Source of the DNA: Spirodela intermedia
Lineage: Eukaryota; Streptophyta; Magnoliopsida; Alismatales; Araceae
Reading direction: 5' to 3'
NCBI GenBank assembly: GCA_902729315.2
Contig: LR746266.1
Coordinates: 5,524,259-5,588,258 of the forward strand
DNA: 64,000 bases
Below the pieces are notes generated by a model. That model did no database searches and was not told the origin of the DNA. It worked only from the letters and a program-made list of their open reading frames with translations. The number at the start of each line of letters is the position of its first letter. The stretch's first letter is position 1. A program made the position numbers and the translations under genes. Shown here one piece after another: positions 36,533 to 49,454 of the stretch.

Positions 36533-38728
36533 TGTATTAGTTCTCAGGTCATCATCAAGAAGTTATTCTGTTGAAAATCGTCATTCCAGGTTGTTGAACC
36601 AAATACTACTCGGATGAATAGAGTGTAAACTAAGGATATTGATCTAACTAACAAGAAGGAACAGGTGATAATAAAGGATCAATAACACAAGATAAGGACC
36701 CTAGGATTTACACCGTTAGAGGATAGCACTCGTATATTATGTCCAGGGGCGATAATCAGAGAAGATTACAAGTAACTCTCACCTAAAACCAAGGAACAAA
36801 TCCTCGATATTGGCCCTCAAGGCTCTCACCAAGGAACTCCAGATAACTCTCTCCTTATAGCCTCTCCAAAAGCTCTTAAATTGGGTCAACAACATGAGGT
36901 GGAGAAGGGTCTTTATTTATGGGCATCTCCTTGAACGTGCCAACACTTTCTGCAGACATGGGTGGTTCCCATGAGGAAGGCCCACGCATCAGTTCTGGAA
37001 GTGAGATGTCCCCTATTGTGAGAATCAGTCCACTAATGGATCTTTTCTCTCTTAGATGGCTCCCTTTCTCCTCTGCATCAAATGCAGCTGACTGAAAAGA
37101 TGAGCCACATTAACATGTGTAAATATATCCTTACATGATGTGGATCATATAACCTGTTGTAAGTTACTCCACTCTACACAGTTTCCAATAATTACAAAGA
37201 TTAATATGGTGCATGACTGTCTTTTGGTCTTTCAGACGACATTTCCAACTCTATTGCAAGTCAGTTAAGGCAAATTAGATGTCATATCTCCTTCTTCCAC
37301 ATGCATCCACGAGAAACTTGTGCAAAATATGAAATGAAGCAACGCTATGTTGATCTAGTGAAAGAAGATATCATACTTCACATTCGAATAGATCCCTAAC
37401 CGTACCATCCATATAAACTTTATTCATGTCTACAGCAAGTTAAAGGCTATATAAAATCCAATTACCCGGACAGTTGTTCCCCCCAGAGAAAGAAAATCTA
37501 TCCATATATTTATCTCAGAATCGTCATCTGAGCCCACACAGAGTTGTTTGTTGAACTGATTTAGTTACACGGTTTCTCCTAGAAACGTCATATCACGTGA
37601 TATCATACCCAAATGAGAATAACCAACAATATCAAACGATGTGCTTTTAATTTTTAAATGCTATATGGTATATCATCATAATTTTATACCAAATAAAAAT
37701 TTCATGCAACACTGATAAAGGAAACTGAATTTTGATACATCACCAAAGAATATTTCTATATGTTTGAATCCTATGTCAGGAGAGTTAGTCACTGAACTCT
37801 GAATCAGATAAACCGTAACGATTTTTGACTTTGTAATCCACTAATGTCACATAACATAATTTATCAACTGAAATTATTTTTATTTTTACCTTTCATTAGC
37901 ATACAATACGAGAAATACTAAATTTCAGAAGATAAGCACGAGTACTGTGAACCGAAGAGGATAAATGACTAGATCCCTTCTCAGTGTCCGCCAAGTATGT
38001 GGCCACAGTAGGAGCCATTCGTCAACGTGGGAAGTTGCAATAAATTCTAGAAGAGTTCCGTTGACAATTGCGTAGAATCGGGAGAGTGGCTAATGTGGTG
38101 TGATGAGCATATGGAGATTTTAGGGTTCCATCTTACCTCATATTAGAACCAGTTTCTCACCCGATTTTTTATTTTTTAGAAGTTTTTTTCTCATCGGAAC
38201 ACACCGATCCTTTTTATTTTGATGATACGTAATCACTTAATTTTTTCTCCTGGAAGTCCTAATCGTCCTCAACCTATTGGTATTTTGTAGTGAGACAGCC
38301 GTCGTGACATCCCGCAGATGACAAAGCCATGGTTGCATTCAAGCGTTTTCCGAGTTAGGATTAGTTCCCGTTCCGCAGATGAAGGAACATAGTGCGTTTA
38401 GTGCACACACATAGAGGTGTACATCGCAAGGCAGTTACAGCAGGATGTGGCATCAGAAATGTTAATGCATCGAAAATACTGGCAAAACAAGTGGATCACA
38501 CAACTGAGTTCCGTCTTAACTCAATTTATTTCAACTCAACGATCAATCCTAATTCCAGAAAAACCAAATGATAACGAAAATGAGGTTTCTAACACATGAA
38601 AATAGGATATAAGCGGCAATATAAATTACATACATATGTAATATATATTTCATTAAGGTAAACAACCGAGTCCGATGATACGAACAGGACACATGAATGA
38701 TCGAGTTATTATCCCATCTAGTCCAACA
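36533..38728. other. Gene-free stretch
   Basis: 36540-36960 reads like degraded LTR-type sequence but has no partner here. The rest is AT-rich with short ORFs only. From about 38.4 kb weak similarity to 18.3 kb may start. Confidence 0.3.
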
Positions 38729-39606
38729 CTTGTACAAACTGATAGAAACCCGAAAAAGTTGAAGCTCCGGATACCGTCTTCTTTCAGACAATGAAAGACG
38801 TTAGTCACGTATATGCCTTCATTCATGAGAAAGAGATAATGAGGAAGAGATGGACTACTTCATGATTAATTGATCAAAATAAAGGTTAACCCTTAATTCG
38901 TCTCCACAGAAAACGACCCCCTGGTCGTTTGTTTAAGCCGTCTTGGAGTGCCATGATGCAGGAAGATAGGAAGCAGGCTCCGGACACACTGTTAGGTCAT
39001 TGGCAACAGATGTTTTCCTGTGAGTCCCATGGTTGCTCCTAATGAAGGTGGCGCCGCTGTTGTCCTATACGCGACAACGGTGTCATTTCACAGCTTTGAG
39101 GTATTCATGGAGAGTGTTTCGGGCATTGAAGCATACCCGCGTTGCCATAACCACGATAAATGCGCATATTACCTCGGAAAGGTGCTATTGTGCCAATTCC
39201 TCCGCAAAACTCCTGTTCTTCTATCAGACAAGATATCCTGGCTAGCCGATGATAGAGAACGCTAGTTATATTCATTGTCCAATAAGTGATTCCCACTTTT
39301 GGTATGTAAACAGCCTTTCCTTCTATTGACAGATACAGTACCTAACAACCAGTTAAGCGAGCCATTAACATTATTCAACGGGCATACCATCCACTGGACA
39401 GTTGTTTTACACTATGCCAGCCTTTAAATTATATGGGTTTACTTTTCATTTGAAAATTAAATGCAATAAGGACAAGTAGAAAACAATAATTTTGTACTTT
39501 AGATGGATAAGTAAGAAACACTGCGACATGTACTTTAGTCTTTATCCTTCTTCATCATAGATGTCAATGGAGTACGAAACAATTTCAGCATTCACCGCAC
39601 CACTGG
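38729..39606. repeat. Segmental duplicate, left block, copy 2
   Basis: Diverged copy of 18508-19820 in the same orientation. It contains the PR-1 relic at about 38998-39240. Confidence 0.6.
38998..39240 (-). pseudogene. Heavily decayed PR-1 relic
   Basis: Aligned to the 18.8-kb gene, the plus strand shares ATGGCGCCGTTGTTG / GTGGCGCCGCTGTTG (18825 and 39047), the preceding TTGC..TAATGAA, and about 80 bp of 3' flank. The minus-strand translation of the end gives 'NSGATFIRSNHG' where the family has '[12 protein letters not shown]', so the cysteine and the CAPE1 end are lost. Further in, only patches align (TACCCGCGTTGCCATA, TGCGCATATTACC), with indels and stops. The signal-peptide end could not be found. 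Its place in a larger collinear block supports homology beyond the short matches. Confidence 0.55.
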
Positions 39607-41081
39607 TGTATTCCTATTACTAGTTTCTCTACTAGACACTTTTCAAAATTTTCTTAAACACCGGTTTCTTCTATATACCCGTACGCAACTATTTTTGCTC
39701 ATTAATCACTGAGAGCAATCGAAAGTCACACAAGTTTGAACATCCTTGGCGAAGCTCCGATACATTAGTCGGACATGAAGCCATTATTTTTTAAGCTTTC
39801 ATGTAATGTCGATAGAAATGAAGCCTTTTTCCGAAATATTTGAGAGGATAATGCACTAGTGGTTCCTACTAGAAGTGGTTCTAAGACGCTCATGTTTAGT
39901 GGCTTCTGGGAATTTCAACTATCAGTCTCAGACTTAAGGAGGTGAGCTTGCTTGGTCGACACAAATTTCTAAATCTTGTTGAATAAAATACGATTCAGGA
40001 CGTTACCCATTGAATTGACTCCATGTAAGGCCTCTTGCGCTGTTCTCACTATGTGGGTATTATGCTGCAGTATCCTAGAATGGCAGTCTTGGAAAGCATG
40101 TTGTTTCAATGAATTTGAGTGAATTAAGGCATTTTTCATGGTAAACATTTCTCAAGGTTTGTGAATCGTTGTCAGAATGAATTTCTAAACCCCATTATTA
40201 AACTTCTGAAGCTAACGACCTTAAAATAAGTTCAAATTTCTGTTAACGACATATTCACTTTATATGAATTAACATCGTATTTTTTAAAATTCATTCCACT
40301 TAGGGTAAATAGTGTAATAAGGGTATAAAGCTATCCATCCACTCTTACACTAGTAAGATTTTATAAATATTTATTTCTTGGCACCATATATGAGACCCTT
40401 CTTGAATAAATCCCACCCCAGACTGATGTTCCGGAAAGACTTTTTAGAATAGAACATCTACTACACTAGTCATGGCAAGTGTCATGATGCAGGTTTGCTT
40501 AGTCGTTTTGATCTACGGCTACATTTTATAATCATCGATGTGACATGTCCAATTCTCAAACACTACGGAAGTTTTTGGGTAAAGGTTAACAAGAATGTTT
40601 GGAATGGCAATGGGCTAAGTAGCTCTATGTTGGGAAAATAGCTTAATTATGTTTCCCTGGCATTACAGTGGAAGAATGAGCACAGTATATACTATATCCA
40701 CAAACCAATATGTATTCCAGAATAAAGATAAAGCGAAATAGAATGACACCCTAGATTCAATGTGGTATGGAGGGTTAATGCACCTTCTTACAGCCACCAA
40801 AATAAGGACTAATGAGGAAAAAAAAATATAAAATGGAGAAGAATAAACTCAACCAAAACCACCAAACAAGGGAGATATGGGATCCGTAATTTCTGCTCCT
40901 AAAGAATAAAGGTTTCCTACTTGACTTTTCTCCCTTTTTCTCTTACCCCGAACCGCCTTTGTAATATGATTCGTACAAAGTAGGCGGACTGGTTCATACA
41001 CGAAAACCCTAAAATAAAAAAAAGTGAGAAGGGATGAACTTCTCCCGATGGATTGACCAAGTCAACCATAATAATATATAT

Positions 41082-41121
<40 letters not shown>
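41082..41121. repeat. (GA)n microsatellite
   Basis: About 20 units with one interruption at 41091. A short second tract lies near 41526-41539. Confidence 0.9.
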
Positions 41122-41126
<5 letters not shown>

Positions 41127-41638
41127 TGGGGTAGAGAGACAGAATCTGAGGACAAATCTCGATATAAACTAGATTTCTGGTAGCTAATTATTAATTATTT
41201 ATGTAAATAAAATAATGCCTTTGCAGTGTTTTAATGTACCGAAATTATATGTGATGATTCTCGAAGATAGCCGTCAATGAAATGAGGTTATTTTTTTTAG
41301 GCTTCACAAGGATTTTTGTATGGGCCTATTCCGATTTAGAGTCTGCTTGTTAAACAAATTCAATATTTCCTGACTAGTAGACCCCAGAAAGGTCTTTAGT
41401 AGCGTATTAATGTGGCCACAGTAAGAGAACCATTTGCTCATGACCAGCAACGGGACGTTCTGAAAAGAAATGCTCATCTATTTGGAATAGATTGTGGGTG
41501 ATACGGGGAGAAGAAAGTATCAGACGAGAGAGAGAGAGAGTAGAGTAGAGTCTTAGACATGATCTATCAAGCGAAAACTCATATATTTTTTCTGAAATTT
41601 TCGTTTACTTATACTGGAACCTGACTGGCCGGGATACC

Positions 41639-41645
41639 TATAAAT
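41639..41645 (+). promoter_or_regulatory. TATA-like box
   Basis: TATAAAT, 66 bp before an ATG at 41712. The spacing and the A/C-rich text between them resemble a plant core promoter and leader. Confidence 0.4.
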
Positions 41646-41711
41646 CCCAGCCCAAACAGTACATAACTTAACAATACTCAAATAAAAATTTCAAAGCTCA
41701 TCAGCGAAGTC

Positions 41712-41813
41712 ATGGGCTACAGATTTGACCGGAACATCAGGATTCTGTGTCACCCGCAGAGTGTGAACTCATTCTGCGTCCTCCAGAGCACATCTTGTTT
41801 ACCTTGTTCTTAG
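41712..41813 (+). pseudogene. Possible truncated gene start
   Basis: A 33-codon ORF (MGYRFDRNIRIL...) follows a good TATA box. It has four cysteines but no signal peptide and no recognisable domain, and the sequence behind it is non-coding. It may be the 5' remnant of a lost gene, or chance. I do not recognise it. Confidence 0.2.
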
Positions 41814-44535
41814 ACCATCAGCACTGCATAGAGGATTATCTAACGAGCTCAAGCCGAAAATAAAGATGAGATTATAAAATAAGTATAGCATTGAACAATA
41901 AGTCACCTACACAATAGTCTGCGCTCTGGGAACAGTAAGATCAATAAATCATCTCGGAATGGATGCAAGGGACAAAATTGCACCAATCTTTTCCTTATTA
42001 GTCGAGATCGAATATGCGCAATAAATCTCAAACCCGGTGGCCAAGAACAACAGTGTAAATACTTTAATGATGATAAAAAATGCTAAAATCGAGAGAGAGA
42101 AAGAGAGAGACAGAGACAGAGACACAGAGTGAGTGAAAAAGCTTAGAGAAGCACTAAGAGAGGGCGTGCATGCTGGAGAGGAATAAATGAGACGGTTTTC
42201 AACAGTACTCCATATCGCGCTTGTTCACGTTGAGAAGGTCCATGCATATGTATGAAATGGACCCACCAACCCCCCTTTTTCTCACATCCTTTAACGAAGA
42301 GAAACAGTCAGAAAAGTGCCGCAAGTTCGGGCCTAATCGGATTGTGATAGAACTGCCAAACCGGAATGGCAGGAAAAAAAGGAAGAAACAGGGAAGACAG
42401 GAGACAAGAAGGAAGCAGTGAGAACAAGAGTTTTATGGCCTTCAAGGATCCCTAGACATCCATAATGGTCGTCGGAGAGGATCACCACTCTTCCCTCAGC
42501 CCAAAACACGAATCCCCTTCTCATCTGCTGTGTTACAACGCTAATACCTCTCCCCCACACTCAGATATGACTTAACAGCCCTTCCCTAATTAGTCCCGAT
42601 ATGATTGTTGTGCTTTCTTCCTCCTTCGGAGGAAATTAGGCCTGCCGAGGGTCTATATGTTGGTCTTTCATTCTCCATCTGGGCAATTAGGCCCACCAGG
42701 GGCCAATCAGATTGTCGTGTTTGGGCCCCATCCTGTCCTGTACTGGTCTTCCGATGGATGCGTGAGAGAGTACACCGGTCTTTTGATGGATGCACTTCCT
42801 TTTTTGCTCCAAACAGCAAGATCGTGTGTTCTGCTACAAATTGAATCAGACATGGATGCGTGAGAGAGTACTGGTCTTCCTTTTTTGCACTTCCTTTTGA
42901 GAGAGTACGCCGACCATCTGCTCAGGTTCTATGTCAATGTAACCTACATCGATAATATTGGTCAAGACCTAAAATTATCTTTTTGGAAAAGCTGTGGTGA
43001 ATTTGAACTCAGCCTAATTTCAAATCCTCCACCATTACCCTCCTCTCACGGAAGCAGCTATTCGGATCCTATTTCGCGGAGCGGATCACCGGTCAATCAG
43101 GCGACGGGTCGAGAAGGATACCCAGATCCGGCTTCGGAGAAGATGAACCAGCGGATCGGCGGATTGAGCGATCGTTGTGGGCGAGAAAACCACTCAACGC
43201 ACATTCTCCTGTTATGCGGCGGAAAGAACGGGGCTTTGGGGGGTTTTCTCGACTATAAGAATGGGGAAGTCGTGGGTGGGCTCTCCCTGTAAAACGGGAG
43301 TCCCCCCTTCCTCAAGTTAGAGTGAGGTGTACCGACTGTGAGGGGTATACGAGAGTTGGCCTCTACCTATGTCAATTAGAGACTCTTTGTGTTGACCGTC
43401 CACGTTCCCACGTCATCTTGGAGAAGAGAGGCTGCTTGTTGATGACGAGGGAGGCCGAGGCCAGTCCAGGGCGAGAATCGAGGTGAGTTTGATATTTGAC
43501 CCGCGACACCACCCCCTGGCTTCCCCCTCCACTGCACTCAAATTCCCCTCTCTCTCAAACACTCTCTCGGCGACACAAGCTCCGTTGTGTTACTGATGGG
43601 GCCCCACACTTGGATGGAGGGACAAGTCAGGAGGAAGAGAGAGGGAGAGAGATTCCGCGGAGAAGGAAGGATGACCTCTGCACAGAAGATGGAAAAGAGG
43701 ACTCTTTTATTCCAGGCTGACTATCAAACGCTTGAGCGCACTCGAGGACTCGACCCAACTACAATAGAAGGAAATGAAAGAAAGTACGAGAGAAGACTTC
43801 GACAGGGGAGTTGCAGAATTCTCCGCAGAGAATCAAGGAAAGCTGATCGCTTCGAGGGGATCGACCTCCTAATGGGATATTTCCTTCTCCCCTACTTCTC
43901 TTTTGCTTGTAAGTTGCTGCCGGCTACATTGTATGCAATTCCTTGAACTACTCCTTGCTAATTTTTCTATGACTCCCGTGATTAGAGCTATGGCTTCTTC
44001 TGTATGGATGGCCTTCCTATTCCCCCTCCTTCCTTGTCTTGTGGAGCGACATCCCTTCCTTGTGGAGATCCTCGCATCAGTTATCCCCTTCAACTTTCTA
44101 TTCTCTCTCATCTTCTAAGAAAGTAACATCCCTCTCCTCTTTCCATTATCTTTTCTCACTCTCCATCTTCCGCAACCCAATCCTCCCCTTCCTACAACAT
44201 TCACTTGCCTTTCTTCAAATTTTCTCCCCTGATTCTATCCGCTGATTTCATCCAGTCTCAACACCTCAAGTTCCTAGATGTGAGGCCCAGTCATTGTCAA
44301 GGTTTAGCCTGAAACTCTCGAACACTAGAAGATGCAACAACCGCATCTCCTCTATGAAAGCGAGTTACTATTCCCCAGAATATCAATACTTCTAACCGCA
44401 TGCATGAAACCGGGCTATTCTTCATTTTAAGTTGTCACATTTTTTGCCTATGCAAATGTATATGTAGAGAGAGGGAGGAGATGGCAGGTTGTGTGAAATG
44501 ACTTCCAGGAGAGGCCCAACGAAGAGATGGAATGG

Positions 44536-44540
44536 GAGTC
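44536..44540. repeat. Target-site duplication, left (GAGTC)
   Basis: GAGTC directly precedes the first LTR. The same five bases follow the second LTR at 49837-49841. Confidence 0.85.
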
Positions 44541-45043
44541 TGATCAGACCCCACCCTAGTTACGGAGCAGAATGCTCAGAATTCCGGAGAATATAAGCAA
44601 GAGAATTGTCGAACCAAGGAATTCAAGGTAAGTCTTTATTCCTGATCGACAGAACGGAAATAAAGAGACAAGATGAACAGAGATAAAGATAACGGAGATA
44701 ACAGAGAATAAGGACTCAGCGTGACCTCTCAAAGGAACCCTGCTGAATCCGACGACCACATCGAGGGGGACCGACCTATAGAACTCTTTTCACGACTCCT
44801 TCCCCCCCCCCCCAATTGACTTCTACAGCTTACAGAGCATTCCCACCAGCAAATAGCCCTAAATTGACTTCCCCCCAACGGACAGAGAAATCCACCTTCC
44901 AGTCTTCAAACGGGTCTTTTGAATTATGCCTTGTAGTTGCTGGATTTTGCCCTAAGATTGTGAACCTGCCGTCATCTGCCCTTCCTCACCTCCATCCTCG
45001 TCTGACCTTCCTAGAATCACTGGCAGATGCGAGGATCCCATCA
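44541..45043 (-). repeat. 3' LTR of the gypsy element (left copy)
   Basis: 503 bp. It matches the right LTR at both ends and in several internal blocks and carries a 12-C run at 44802-44813 not found in the other LTR. The two LTRs differ by indels and many substitutions, so the insertion is old. Confidence 0.9.
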
Positions 45044-45068
45044 GTACTCCCTCTTTCGGAGTCATGAT

Positions 45069-46215
45069 CTAGGTGACATTCTCACCAAGATGTAAGGGCA
45101 AGGGTTGACTTTGCTTGGATCCTTCGACAGCTCTCCACAGCTGGGACACATGGAAGACTGAGTGGATGCTTGCTGACGCCGGTAGCTCTAGGTGATACGC
45201 GAGGGCTCCAATTCTCTCTAGGGTGGGAAATTGCCCGAAAGGACAGGGGGATAGCTTCTCGTAAGGGCACTGGCCGAGGGATTGGAGACAATATGGCCTC
45301 AGCCAGAGATACATAGAATCGCCTACCTGAAATTAGATGTTGCGACACTTCTTGACCATGTAGGCTTTCATACGAGCTTGCACCTGGATCAATCAATGCT
45401 TGAACTGCTCCAAGACTGTCTCTTTCTAGCAGAAGTTTGTCGACCATATCAGCCATTGACTTGGGATGTCCATATCTGAGTAGTGTTTCTATCGATGAAT
45501 GGCGACTGGTGTTGTACTAGAACTCAACCTAGCTGAGCCACTTGCTCCATTATCGAGGGCAATCACTTGAAAATCATTTGAGGTAGGTCTCAAGCTCGTA
45601 ATTAACCACCTCTATTTGGTCATCTGTTTTAGGGTGATATGCACTTATCCAGATTAGGAAGGTTCCCCGTATTTTTAACAATTCTCACCAAAATATGCTC
45701 ATAAAAATACGATCACGGTCTATGAGAATCAAAGCTGAGAAGTCATGTAAGCGTACGACATATTAGAGAAAAACATGCATGACATTTGGAGCTGAGAATG
45801 GGTGTTTGAGCAATGAGAAGTGGGCCTACTTGCTAAGTCAATCAATGATGGCTAGGATGACATTGAACCAATTGACTTTAATAAACCTTCGATGAAGTCT
45901 ATAAAGATATCTTCCCTGGTCGTCTCTAAAATGTCGAGCGGTTGAAGCAGTTCGATCGGAGACAAGGCCTCAGACTTGCTCTTCTAACAAGCAGAACATT
46001 CCTGAACATACCAACGGATCCTCCCTTTCATGCCAACCTACTAGACATTCTTGCCAATTTTCTTGTATGTCCATAGAAACCCCTAGTGTTTGCCGATGGT
46101 AGAATCATGGAACTCTTGTAAGTGCAAGGGAATGATTGCAGAATCCTTCGAGAGTATCAAACATCCTTGTTGAAACAGACATCCCTGATGCAATGAGAAT
46201 TTTGGATATTTTTCA
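45069..46215 (-). pseudogene. Gypsy integrase relic
   Basis: On the minus strand, from high to low coordinates: zinc-finger region 'LHLQEFHDSTIGKH' (about 46083-46140), 'MKGRIRWYVQECSAC' (about 46000-46040), core 'DIFIDFIEGL' (about 45890), and a C-terminal domain with 'KLSPCPFGQFPTLERIGALAYHLELP' at 45160-45260 (shown here only by its ends KLSP...YHLELP) and 'IHSVFHVSQLWRAV' at about 45115-45160. Frameshifts and stops are present. No chromodomain is visible before the LTR. Confidence 0.85.
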
Positions 46216-46279
46216 GAGTTTGGAAAGCTAACAATCTTGGGATCGCATCTCTCCATACCAAGGTATGTTTGGAAAGCTA

Positions 46280-46500
46280 ACAATCGTAATACCCTAATTT
46301 CAGGTTGATCTTATAGAAAATGACAACACCATGCAGCTCACCAAGTAGCTCTTCAATGACCAGCATTGAGAACCTATATGGGATAGTAATTCTATTTTAT
46401 GCTCTGTAGTCCACGCAGAAACTCTTTCTCACTAGTAAGACTCGGCTCGAAATTGGGCTGGAGGAGTGCCAGATGACACTAGTGTTGCACATCTCCTGGA
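46280..46500 (-). pseudogene. Gypsy reverse transcriptase N-terminal relic
   Basis: Minus-strand frame with 'PISSRVLLVRK', 'FCVDYRA', 'ITIPYRFSMLVIEELLGELHG' (ends only quoted: ITIP...ELHG) and 'FYKINLKLGYY'. The reading then passes straight into the integrase N-terminus, so the YxDD active site and RNase H are gone. A 19-bp direct repeat (46218-46236 and 46267-46285) marks this junction. Confidence 0.8.
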
Positions 46501-47089
46501 TGATATTTTTTCAATGTCTGCCTTCTGAACCTATGGATAGTGAAAAGGCCTCACACTGAGTGAGATGGAGTCTAGCTACGACGTGGTGGCATTATCAATC
46601 TCCTTCTTTGGAGGCAGCTGAGTAATTTCTTTGAAGACTTCGGGAAACTATCTACAGAGCTGACTGTCCTAGTAGTGTGTGATCTGGTCCTGCTCATTGG
46701 TCATTGGGGTAGAGCTCGACCAGGAGCTCGGTTTTCTATTTGATCACCTTTGACAACATCTTTAATGAAATGCCCTACTAGTCGGGCTAGGTGTCAACCT
46801 AGTGAACTACTCACCATTAGCCTGTCATCAGTGTTCAGGTTCTCTGCTCTAGGTCGAATTCAACTCTTTCCATAGCATTCATCCATTTTACCATGAAGAT
46901 GAAATCCACGTTTGCTAAAGGAAGAAGCAGGAAATAATAAATTATGGTGAGCAGCTATAACTCTAGTAGAATGTTCCAACAAATGTTCATGCCCTCTATC
47001 TTGTCTTCAATCCCAACAGTAACACAAGATGCGTTCTGATCATGATCTAGAACTTTGCCTCGAGAGTGACGTGAGACACTATCTAGAAA

Positions 47090-48115
47090 ATTTAAATTAA
47101 AGATTTAAATAACTTAGGATCAAGACAACTTAGTGATTTCTTAAAGATGTAAGCAAAATTCAGGGGAGCTAGTGATTAATTGAAATCATACAACTTTGAG
47201 AAGAAAAAATCTTATTCATCCAATAATAAGGGTTTGACCTTATTTAAAATGTCCAATCAAAATCAAGGTGAAGGTGTATAAATCACTAAATAGATGAATT
47301 ATGGTTATCCTAGGTTCACTCAATAGCAATTTACAAGAGATTTAAAATTAGATCAAAAATCACTGAAATTAAGCAAATCAAAGGTACCTTGGTATGGAGA
47401 GGTGTGATCCCAGGATTGTTAGCTTGTGGACTTCAAGATTGATCTTCAATGATTTTAAAAATTGGTGAAAGATGGAATGAAAGGGTGAGAATGGTGGATG
47501 GGTAGAATGAAAATGGTGGCTGACCCTCACGGCCTCCTCAAGGATGCGGTGTTGACCCTCATGGCCTCTCCCTAAGAAGCAATTGACCCTCATTGTCTCT
47601 CTCAAATAAAAGGACAAAAATTGAAGAAAAATTCTCCAAAATAAAAATTATTAATTCCTCCTTCAGTGAAATTCTCTTTTTTGTAGACAATATTTAGGGG
47701 TAGTTATGAGAGATAAAGGAAGCTAGGCGGTTGACACCTCCTACTTGACCACCTTGAAATCTTTGACCCTCCCAATAGATGTCTCATAGAATCCTCTGAT
47801 CCTTGCTGCAATTTTGATTCTTGATCAATGGCTGGATCCACATCTTCAATCTTATGAGTCGTGCTCCCAAAGGTTGCTTGGGTTGTTATAAGCACCTCTC
47901 CAACAGATGCCTTAGAAGGTTGGTTGGGAGAGAAAAAATGAAGAGGTGGACGCTCCTTACACTTGGGCCCATCCTTTCCTTTGAAAATAGGTCTGATCCA
48001 GGCTTGATTCCTTTCTTGGATCAGCCTTTCCTTGGTCCAAATTGGGCTGAATATGATCTACATCCATCTTGGATCTCAATTGAGACTCATCGCATCCATT
48101 GATGCTTGGACCATT
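47090..48115. mobile_element. Probable ~1-kb insertion within the gypsy protease region
   Basis: Gypsy protease reading ('ILMDSSATHNFIS', minus strand, about 48145-48185) stops near 48115, and gypsy-like text appears to resume near 47090. The segment between has no gypsy motif. At 47385-47425 it holds a 41-bp plus-strand copy of the element's own minus-strand sequence at 46225-46265 (38 of 41 identical). Source unknown. Confidence 0.4.
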
Positions 48116-48129
48116 GACCCTGTCAGGGA

Positions 48130-49430
48130 GCCACCTGCCTAGATATGAAATTGTGGGTGGCGCTGCTGTCCATGAGAATTGTGACTGTTCTACCCTAAAT
48201 GAAACCTATAAATTTGAAGGTGTTAGGTTGTGATTCTTCACGAAAGTATTCTAATAGCAAGGAGTCTTCATCTCCATGTTTTAGAGATTGGATGAGGTCT
48301 TCTTCGATTATCAGAACCTGTAGTTTGCACTTGCACAAGTGACATGGGTTGTACTTCCTGTTAAATCAGAAATAAAGCCCTTGTGCATGCTAAGCCTGTA
48401 TTTCTGAAGGAATCAATGAAATTTGCAGAATGTCTCCCTCCTGTGATGCTCCAATTCCTTGTTTGACTCCCCAAGGTTCGTTTCACTAGAATCAGCTAGG
48501 CTCAAAACCTCGCTGATGTTAGAGGAGGTAATCCTGGTTTGCTGAAGCATAACTGAGAATTTTATAGGTTCTGGTCCGTCCTCTAGTCTTCATTGGTCTG
48601 AGTTCGAGGTTCTTTGTTTCCACCTTCTATGATGTTCACATCATCGCCTTTAGCCCTTTTAGCTCTAAAAGGCTTACTTCAGCCCCTAGTTCCCATTTCA
48701 GTGCCTTGAGAAATCTACTTTTGATGACAGGTTCTGAAAGTCCAATCACAGCGGCCATCAATTCAAATTCTTCTCAATATTCAGGCACTAACCCTCTTTA
48801 TTTAATCTCAGGAATCGCTGGCACAAAGAGCCCGACAAGTTGTCACCGAACCTCTATAATATATGATGACAAAGATCCTCCGAGCTTCAAAATGAAACTT
48901 GTTCTGTGGTCTGCTTGAACAAGATAAAGCCTTGTTTTCCAGGCTCATTCTCGCGGTGGTCAGCTTCTCTACTGCGGTCAACCTGTGGATGGAGAAATAG
49001 AGCTCAGACCGAAAAAACCAAAACCTTCTAGATTGTCTCTGCTGAAAACAGGCACCTAGAGTTTTTGGGTGCCCGACCCTGGTTTCATATAAGTTGGATT
49101 GGATGTGGGAACTGCCGCTACCGTGTCGTGATTATTCAGGGCACGGCCAGTCCCATGGAAGCGGCCCATCTCCTCGACTAGGGGGTTGGTCTGACCAACC
49201 CTGGTTGGTCTATCCCACTTCTTAGCGTGTACGCAGCGCCGGTTGTTTGATCTGCTAACACAGCTCGCCAACAGTCCGCACAAGGAGTTTTAGCTGTTGT
49301 GTGATGCTTTTCCCCATTCTAAAAGGAAAGCTAGATCTCACTTGATGTCGGGAACATTCTGGTGGAGTGCATCCATGTCCTTCTCTCCTTGTTCGACCGT
49401 ATCGTTTGACTTGGGCAACATGATGATGAA
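48130..49430 (-). pseudogene. Gypsy gag and protease relic
   Basis: Minus strand: 'KYNPCHLCKCK' with a knuckle-like Cys/His set at about 48320-48360, followed by 'ELQVL'-type linker text and the aspartic protease core 'DSSATHNFIS' (family: DSGATHNFIS) at about 48150-48180. The capsid part upstream is unreadable. Confidence 0.7.
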
Positions 49431-49438
49431 GATTCGAT

Positions 49439-49451
49439 GGGTCTAATACTA
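49439..49451 (-). promoter_or_regulatory. Degenerate gypsy primer-binding site
   Basis: Minus strand TAGTATTAGACCC, three differences from TGGTATCAGAGCC, three bases inside the 5' LTR end. Confidence 0.65.
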
Positions 49452-49454
49452 GAA

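Larger units (their letters stand above)
39607..44535. other. Gene-poor stretch before the gypsy element
   Basis: It contains (GA)n tracts, a possible truncated gene start at 41.64-41.81 kb, and GC-richer DNA at 42.6-43.9 kb with ORFs of up to 135 codons (42885-43292, plus) that show no domain I know. No RNA gene was recognised. Confidence 0.35.

Noticed and set aside
42885-43292. 135-codon plus-strand ORF
   Set aside because: No recognisable domain, no promoter cue, and composition like the surrounding non-coding GC-richer DNA. It could be real, but nothing supports it.
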